Shown here: piece after piece, positions 56,890 to 64,000 of the stretch
Layout: every line of letters starts with the position of its first letter
How positions within the stretch are numbered: position 1 is the stretch's first letter
Source: Micropterix aruncella
Taxonomy: Eukaryota > Arthropoda > Insecta > Lepidoptera > Micropterigidae
Reading direction: 5' to 3'
Assembly (NCBI GenBank): GCA_944548615.1
Contig: OX155954.1
Coordinates: 7,284,876-7,348,875 of the forward strand
DNA: 64,000 bases
Notes under the pieces: generated by a model
What the model was told of the DNA's origin: nothing
Databases searched by the model: none
Seen by the model: only the letters and a program-made list of their open reading frames with translations
Position numbers and translations under genes: made by a program

Positions 56890-57170
56890 TACACACTGGG
56901 TTAATTGAAGTTCCACAGGGTTTATTATTAAACCAATTTATATTCCATGTACACATTAATGACCTCCATTAAACAGTACAAAATATATTAGACATAGTTA
57001 TATTGGCGGACTACACATCACTAATATTTCAAATTGATCATCAAAATAGATTACACAAAGGAAATACACCACTGTGTCTCGTATTAAATTTGTTTACCGC
57101 AAAAAATCTTGTACTATATTTAAAGATAATTTCAAACAAGATTCGACATAAATTCAGACACTTTTAGGAC
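56890..57170 (+). pseudogene. Decayed LINE reverse transcriptase core
   Basis: The frame reads IEVPQG, then LNQFIFHVHINDLH, then ILADYTSLIFQID. These correspond to the VPQGS, LGPLLF-INDL and FADDTSLIF motifs of Jockey/CR1-type reverse transcriptases. The catalytic second Asp is replaced by Tyr. Stops and small gaps are frequent, and the following TAKNLVLYLK piece fits the region after the palm. It is an old dead copy. The stretch 57180-57440 may hold its C-terminus (RYIMNGYSSLLF), but that is weak. Confidence 0.7.
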
Positions 57171-57849
57171 TTTTCAATTATTGTGGCATATTACCAGCTA
57201 ATGTATTATTTATTTATAGATTTACAGTTCAATATTTCGAGACTGACTAATTTCGAATTTATGTCCAACATAAACACAACACTAGACAGATACATAATGA
57301 ACGGCTACTCGTCTCTCCTTTTCGCAACCTTTATGGAAAAAGAAGATTGAATCGGTTAATCCCTCATATATTTAATAAAATTCCTCTAAATTTGTAAACT
57401 TATAAAAAATGTAAAAAAACGGAAAAAGAATTATAAATAGTTTTAAAATAGGTGAAAGTGAAACATACGTTTAAATGATACGAATAAGATTCATACAGGT
57501 ATACATATTATTTTAGCATTAAGTACGTCTCATCTTTTTATGTAAACATTATCAAGGGGGTGGGTTTCTGTGCCGACCAATCTTAACTAATGTAATTGCA
57601 GCATATATATATATTATAATATAGTCAAGATGGCCACAAAAGTCGCACTGAAAGTCACCCTATTAATCTCTATCAGATAAGCCTTAGGCTAGGCTGGATT
57701 TTATTCAAAAATGTATCCAAAAAAAATGGTTATTTAATAAAAAATAAAAAACAGAAAACAAATTATTTAAAATTCACACTTTCAAATTTCAAACGGGTTG
57801 ACAAATTTGATATTAGGAAAATATAAGATGGAAATTTTTGGTTAAAACT

Positions 57850-58345
57850 ATTTTTTAAGGGATTTCTAAAGACTGAAAACGGTAATGGTGTCCGCACTTA
57901 TCAAAGTCACCTAGTAGATTTGCTTTGCAGCTTTTGCTGTTAGGAAAAGCAAGCATCAGACTGACGTGGAAACGGCGCAACGGGTATACTTCAGCTATTT
58001 CTATTGCATTATGTCTTATGGTATACTACTATGGGGAAGGGCTGTGAAATCTATATTTGTGCTGCTAAAATCTATATTCGTTTAATATCGACTAGGTTCT
58101 AAATATACACTACTAGAATATTTCAAAGAATTGAATATCCTCACAGTTGCTTCTCAATTTGTTTTTGAAAATATAATCTATCTTTGCATATAATCTATTA
58201 TCACAGTTCTCAAAAGTGATCGCCACAATGTAAATACAAGAAATAAGAAAGAGTTTTCATATTCTTATGTTATTGCTACGACAAAAAAATAGGGATTCTC
58301 TATTATGGGGCAGTGTATTAACTTTTAGAATAAAATTTATTAAGA
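57850..58345 (+). pseudogene. Decayed LINE C-terminal region, CR1/Jockey-like
   Basis: Reads FAFAAFAVRKSKHQTDVETA, then YFSYFYCIMSYGILLWGRA, then after gaps LNILTVASQFVFENIIYL, SDRHNVNTRNKKEF. The Y-S-I-M-S-Y-G-I-L-L-W-G and N-T-R-N-K words are typical of the region after the RT thumb in these LINEs. It could belong to the same ancient insertion as the RT core 0.7 kb upstream, but the part between (KYLGI motif) is absent. Inactive. Confidence 0.78.
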
Positions 58346-58589
58346 GACTTTAAACTTGCCAGAGAAATAATTTAGGTCTTAAATTAAAACATACTGTGAT
58401 AAATAGCATAAACATGCATGGTGTTAATCAATATACATAATTTTCACAACGCATCTCTTCAATGTTATTAATACTATAACCCCATATGCTATCTTTATTA
58501 TATTTTATTATTTTATTTAAGACTGTTTCTTACGTCGAAATTTAGGATGTAATATTTTGTACTGATGACTCCAATACATAAATGATTTG

Positions 58590-58835
58590 TTGTTATTTCT
58601 AGTTGTTATTTCTGTTATACTAGTTGTTTCTGTTATTTCATTATTATTTCTGTCATTACACTGCTTTCTGTTATTCCATTATTTTAAATGTCATTCCACT
58701 ATTATTTCTGTTATTCCTATTATTTTATTTTATTACTATTATTTCTGTTATTTCTATTATTTCTGTTATTCCACTATTATTCTGTTAGTCCACTGTTATT
58801 TCTAGTTGTTTTACTTGTTTTTCTGCTTTTCTAAT
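58590..58835 (+). repeat. Imperfect TTATTTCTGTTATTCCA minisatellite
   Basis: About a dozen variants of TTATTTCTGTTATTCC and ACTATTATT words over 240 bp. T-rich on the plus strand. An open frame of about 70 Leu/Phe/Tyr-rich codons is a by-product. Confidence 0.88.
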
Positions 58836-58859
58836 TTTTTTTTCTGTTCCATATTTTAT

Positions 58860-60780
58860 AATGCCGGGAATGACCTGGACGAGATACGAAATGCGAAAGA
58901 CCGAAAACATAATATATCCAGCACACTGAATGATACATAATATGTTCATTCATATATACATATCCTTTAAACTTTTGCATTTCCCAATCCATTCCAGGAA
59001 GTCCTTCCAAATGAACCTTTTTTCAATGAAATATATTTTCCAGTGGAGTCTTAGAATTCGCCGGGGAAAAAATATGAAATTATAATGTATGGGAGAGTTG
59101 GTAGGTTGTTCAAACTGAGTACCACGTTATTTCTGAATCTACAGCCGTAATTTATCGATGTCCTCGTGAATTCCGTGGATTTTAAAGCTGCGACAGTCTG
59201 CAACCATTTTAGTGCGTGCACAGCGTGTTTTGTTGCTCTGATGGATATTTTTTCAAAATCTGAAAATTAACGATTTTGACTTTGATTTCAGCTAACTCTA
59301 AATCCACTTTGCGTGAAAGAATTGTCACGATTTAAAGAGAATTTTGAACGATTTACAAATTGTTTATGTTGAGTCGAAGCCGTGTGACCCCATTTTTTTG
59401 GGTTAAAATCTAATCGGGGCAAAATCGGGTACTCATATATGGCTGCCCCATAAAGGTGTCCAGTGGATAGTAGGTACCCGGTTGTACCTCTTTGTTATTT
59501 GGTCATTAAGATTACAGAAATATTTTTTCATGTATACATATAAAAATATTTTACAAGCTTTTATTTCTAGTTGTTCTAATTAAGTATTGAATTAAAGAGG
59601 CAAAATCGGGTATCTCTATAAGTATATCCCATTGTGCCCCATCTAGTGGGACATAATCGGGCAGTTGGCATTTCTTTTTAAAAAACACATTATGTATGCA
59701 CAAACAATAGCTTTCACTAACTTTAGTGACCTTGTTTCCGTTAGTGTACAACTATGTAAAACTATTTTCTAGAAACAATAGAACCTTAAGGTCCCGGTTT
59801 GGCCCTCTCTCCCCTACTATTATTATCTATTGATATACAGTGTGTGTACGCGATGATTTACCTACATTGTCTAAAAATTTGGATTTCAATTTTTTTGGTC
59901 ACGAAAACTCTTTGTCCGCTATATGGCTGTTTGATGGGGTTTGTAATACTAACAATCGACTATATGCGGATATTATTATGGAGCGTGAGCCAATCTTTAT
60001 CCATTCGTGCATATATATTTTCTGTATCATCAATGACTAAATATTTATTCCAATAACAGGCAAAGCGAATTGAGTGTTGTAATATTTGAATTGAATTTAT
60101 CTACCTACTTATAAAGAAAGAGCGCTGAAAGGTCTTGAGGTTAAAAGTAAAAAAAGGGACACTTTTGCTAAATTTCAAAGGCGTTCTCTTTTCTCGGATT
60201 GAAAGCAAAAAGCTATAAAGATATATTTTTTAGTTTATTTACTATTTTGTAATTTTATGACTATTCTTATTATATTTTATGACAGTTCCTAATTTTAACA
60301 CAATTTTGTAATTTTGAAATTTTGTTTATATATGTAACATCGGTTTTTTTACTATGTGAACTTATAGGCATTAAATTCGATTTACCCACATACCATAATG
60401 CATTAAAAATAATAACTTGATATATTATAATAAGTAATCATTAAAAAAAATCTGGAAATTTTTATTCGTCAATTCTTTATAAAAACTTTTTAAAAATGTT
60501 TGTAGATAGGTATAAGTTTTATATTTAAGATTTTCTACAATATGTAAAATAATGATCGAAAATAATTTGAAATGAATTAAATTTACAGCTGAAAAAAATG
60601 TTGCAGAATGATATCTACAACATTTAAATTTTAGATGACTTGATTCAATTTTAATCCTATCTTCTATGGTATTAGGTATTCATTATTGTATATTATAGCA
60701 ATATCCTTACTTGTCGGCAACCTTATCTGCCTGAAACTTCAGAATCGAATATTTGTGATCTATTGAAGATGTAACATTTT
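58860..60780. other. No gene seen; short diverged repeat
   Basis: Near 59418 and 59599 the words GGCAAAATCGGGTA recur, with a third AATCGGG at 59655, suggesting an old duplication of about 180 bp. Otherwise AT-rich. Confidence 0.45.
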
Positions 60781-60782
60781 TA

Positions 60783-60880
60783 TCGACTAATACATTACAT
60801 TACATTACATTTACGTCGTGTCCAATTGGCGGCTAAAAACCGCTCTTGGACGTGTCAAAATATTTGTGTTTTAAGTAGTA
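60783..60880 (-). mobile_element. 3' end of LINE family 2 with TGTAA tail, copy 2
   Basis: ACATTACATTACATT, then CGTCGTGTCCAATTGGCGGC and ACCGCTCTTGGACGTGTC. This is the reverse complement of 28985-29075 with the same tail unit. Confidence 0.75.
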
Positions 60881-60889
60881 AGTCTCATT

Positions 60890-62030
60890 ACTACTTTAAT
60901 CTTTACTTAACATACATATACTATTTAAAAAAAAAATAGTATCTAAGAAACTTGGCAACCTACTAAAAGTTATTCGTCGTAGAATCGTATTACAAAACAA
61001 ATTAAAGGCTTATTTAATAAAATAGTCAATAATTCTAATAACTACCTACTAAACACACAATAATTAAAATAGTCAGTTAAAAAGTTGAATAATCAAAGCA
61101 GAAGCCTAACAATTGAAATAGTCAATAAATCGAATATATACGTACTAAAAACTGTCCATAGTAACATCCAAAGTAGTAAGTAAATTGTTAAATAATCAAA
61201 CTAAAGCTGAATCTTACATTTAAATACTAAAAGAACATATATGTATAATTATCATTCAAATTGGTACAATATTTGCAAAGTCGTGGCCCCCAATATGATT
61301 ATATCTAATCAATCCTATTTATATACCCCTGTGTAATTAAAGCTAAGATGTTGTATAATACATTTCGATGTGTACAAGTATTTCTTAGGACTTTAATATG
61401 ATGTCGACAAGTACAAGAAAAGAGAAAGCATTTACGCTGATAACTGAACTGCGAATATCGCCGTATTTGATGAGTTTCGATTCTATGCCGTATTATTCCG
61501 CCAAACGCAATATTGTTAAAAGGGATCCGGGGCAAAATGAACAATGTCAACTGGTCTCGGAGTTTTGATCACTCTCATATTGCAGTCAAATTGGTATGCG
61601 CATTTCACGGCAATGCGCGTTATTGGACGGGTACGTACCCTATATGGAATATAATTGGAATATGGGACCTATCATAATCCACGGAACAAAGGGATATTCG
61701 CATATTCAAATTTAAAATAGCCGTACGAAGAGAGGCGAGAATAGCGAAGTAGCGACAGGTTGGAGTTGAAATTAGTGCTATTATTAAGTAAGGACCTTTG
61801 TTAAATTATTTGTTTTTTTTTCTGAATTGGAGATTTTGTAACAAAGATATCAATGGCCATATAGACATAATTAAATCGTGTAGTCACCATTCAACCTATC
61901 AATCACAATTAAAAAAATAATTATAAATTTGAATGTAGAGCGGAGTGAGCCTTTCCGTTTAACATTTTTTTTATGTTTTGAAACCCAGCGGAGTATTTTT
62001 AATACTTTAGACAGATTTGACAATGTTTTT
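60890..62030. other. No gene seen
   Basis: AT-rich spacer with many AATAGTCAAT-like words between 61010 and 61200. No frame of interest. Confidence 0.4.
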
Positions 62031-62034
62031 CCAC

Positions 62035-62215
62035 AAAATTGAAGACTATCGCGGTCGTTTGACGTTATAAATAAGATGGAAACGAATTTACCGCTTGAAG
62101 ATTGTAACACCCGATGTTTCGAGGATGATGAAATCGGTGTTGTCCAGGAGAGACGAATCTACCCTACACAACGGCGGCTGCAGCATCGCCGAAACATCGG
62201 GTGTTACAAACTTCA
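62035..62215. mobile_element. Family D fold-back repeat, copy 2
   Basis: Arms GTAACACCCGATGTTTCG (62104 on) and CGAAACATCGGGTGTTAC (to 62209) are perfectly complementary over 18 bp, with more partial pairing. The left flank GAAGACTATCGCGGTCGTTT and the right flank ACTTCACGC are shared with the 37.2-kb copy. Confidence 0.9.
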
Positions 62216-62219
62216 CGCG

Positions 62220-63250
62220 CTATAAATTTATGTTTATCATATTTATAATGTTTATTTTTTCATTATCAATGTCCTTTGACAATGTACACCGACTTAACAA
62301 ATAGTAGACTAATTAAAAAACAGTTTTTTTTGGTATTAAATCCTAACGAAAGTGGGAAACAACAAAAAAAAATTATGTATAGTATTTTAAAACCGTTTGA
62401 CTTTTAAAGGATGCGGCAGCACGCAGCGAAGACACAAATCTTCGTCGCTTGCTATCGCCGCATAAGCTTTGCATTTTGATCAGCGCATAGAGCAGCGGTT
62501 TTAACCTTTTGAAAGCTATTTCCTATAAAGTTGGTTAGATATTAGAAAATACCCTAAAAAAGTACTTAAAAAACAAATTAGCTTATCGCATTTTTTTCTT
62601 TAAAATACCAAAAAAACATTATGTTTCTATTTCACCAATTATTCCTTTATGAATAGTGACTATTTAGGTAGTTAGACCTGATAAAAATCATTTTGTTAAT
62701 AATTTTGTTTCGCGATTGAACATGTCTTATTCTTTACCCTTCAGAAAAATCCATTTCACCCCTTTGGAGGTAATTACCACCAAGTTAGGAATCGCCGGCA
62801 TAGAGCCTTGAGCACTACACAGAGGATACTCATGAAACGCGAGCACGAGAGGTATTGCTCAAAATTGCGTTAACTATTTTGAATGCTAAAAAAATTGTAA
62901 AAGTTATATTAGTCTAATTTGCAGATGTGAAATAAAACGAAGTGTACGGCCCTAAAAAACAAAGTAAAACCATAAAACATATTTTAGAGACACCACCGGT
63001 TATGATCAATCCCGTCGAAAATGTTAGTTGTATGTATCCAATCTACTGTACAGTTGAATGTTGCTTAGATCTATTTTTATCTTTGGCTATTGTATTGTAG
63101 GGCTGCGAATCTACAGCCGGAGTAGGAAGTCGACTCCAGAGTCGCTCGCACCGAACCAAGCTCTCCGAGCACCTTACCTCGCCTTCTAAAAAGACAGTAA
63201 TTCGGCTACTTGAAGTCTCGTACAAATGATTATGATTGAAGAATCGGATT
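62220..63250. other. No gene seen
   Basis: AT-rich spacer with a balanced patch at 62410-62500 and another at 63100-63200. No frame with a domain. Confidence 0.4.
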
Positions 63251-63254
63251 ATGT

Positions 63255-63857
63255 TGTAACTGTAGGAATTCGAGATAAGCCTTCGATGTCTCGGAAACTA
63301 TGATTGCTAGCTTATTCATATAAAAAGTATTTTATATGATATATAACCCTTAAGCACTGATATAGGTCTAACAGACTCCCATCGCAAAAAGAAACTATTG
63401 CTGTCCCGCTCTGCTGCGCGTAAGGATGTTTGTTGTAAGCTTAGATAGCTTCGAGTTGGTTAGTGCTCCGTGAGCTGTGTATTGTGTGAAAAAAATACTA
63501 TGCATATTTTTACCCAGTTTTATCTTTGGGAGTCTCTGAGACCTATATCAGTGGTAATATTAAAAACACATGTCAGTTCATAAGGCCTTACGTTACTGAA
63601 ATGAAATTAAAAACACTTCTTATTGGCTGTAAAGTAATGCCATTAAAAAGGATAAAACAAAATAAATGATTTTTTTAACATAGAAATCCACTGCATTTGT
63701 TTTTCCTTTTGTTTCTGTTCTGTCAAAAGAAAGTATAATTTCCTGGTATTCAGCATTTATTATTGATGTGGTTATTTTGTCACTTACACCCATTCTTACT
63801 TTTTGATATATTAAGGTTTACATATATTGTTGACAAGGATTCATTGCTCTCGAGTTG
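63255..63857. mobile_element. Family E MITE, copy 3 (eroded ends, with insertion)
   Basis: GGAAACTATGATTGCTAGCT near 63291 and, at the other side, ATTAAGG, TTGTTGACAAGGATTCATTG and CTCGAGT near 63855 match the arms of copies 1 and 2. The interior TAATGCC and CTGTTCTGTCA words are in the orientation of copy 2. A smaller inverted-repeat element splits it. Confidence 0.75.
63355..63553. mobile_element. 199-bp MITE with CACTGATATAGG ends
   Basis: Inverted ends CACTGATATAGGTCT ... AGACTCCCA and TGGGAGTCTC..AGACCTATATCAGTG. TTAA precedes the left end (63350-63353) but GTAA follows the right end, so a piggyBac-type target is possible but damaged. No frame. Confidence 0.82.
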
Positions 63858-64000
63858 TTCATCGATTTTCTCCGTGTCTTTTGTTTTGTCTACTAATGGA
63901 AATCCAATTCTGCACACTATTCAGACTAATGTTCAGAAAAAAAATATGTCAGCGAGTAATTTTAAAGAGTATAGAACATAGGGTAGTAATTAGTAATAGG

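Noticed and set aside
58587..58805. Membrane protein of 72 codons
   Set aside because: The Leu/Phe/Tyr-rich frame is produced by the T-rich minisatellite.

Overview
The window looks like repeat-rich, AT-rich nuclear DNA from an insect, most probably a moth or butterfly. The best evidence is a pair of Helitrons on the minus strand with the ends typical of lepidopteran Helitrons (5' TCTATACTAA-type start, 3' hairpin then CTAG, inserted between A and T). LINE 3' ends with short microsatellite tails, small palindromic elements, and long AT-rich spacers without open frames agree with this. I find no intact host gene, no tRNA and no prokaryotic operon. Almost every interpretable feature is a transposable element or a remnant of one.

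Layout. 0.6-2.4 kb: a GC-rich repeat (family B) including an almost exact 340-bp tandem duplication. 3.7-5.1 kb: a family A repeat, then a decayed LINE reverse transcriptase. 6.4-9.7 kb: a long TA microsatellite, a decayed LINE and a minus-strand LINE copy. 10.05-10.54 kb: the 3' end of an R1-type LINE with a clear 13-bp target duplication. 13.0-15.4 kb: family A copy split by a 5S rRNA-derived segment, a PIF/Harbinger-like MITE with TTA duplication, and a Helitron. 16.0-18.4 kb: the best-preserved LINE of the window. 19.3-20.2 kb: a G-rich tract and a dead Tc1 transposase. 21.6-29.5 kb: more family B, palindromes, a second Helitron and LINE ends. 31.6-34.6 kb: hairpins and a 2.2-kb structure with inverted ends, 119-bp tandem units, a 135-bp palindrome and a coding-like insert. 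34.7-39.9 kb: LINE 3' ends, a third Helitron piece, a fold-back element and a LINE with RT plus restriction-like endonuclease. 39.9-46.6 kb: mostly featureless AT-rich DNA. 46.6-53.2 kb: family B, an inverted pair of family A repeats and nested MITEs. 56-64 kb: LINE remnants, a minisatellite, a second fold-back copy and another nested MITE.

The coding pieces do not form a pathway. The LINE fragments supply reverse transcriptase and endonuclease relics. The MITEs and Helitrons carry ends only and would depend on enzymes encoded elsewhere. The most unusual items are the 32.35-34.58 kb composite element, an in-frame TGA shared by two LINE copies, and the three-level nest at 52.4-53.2 kb.
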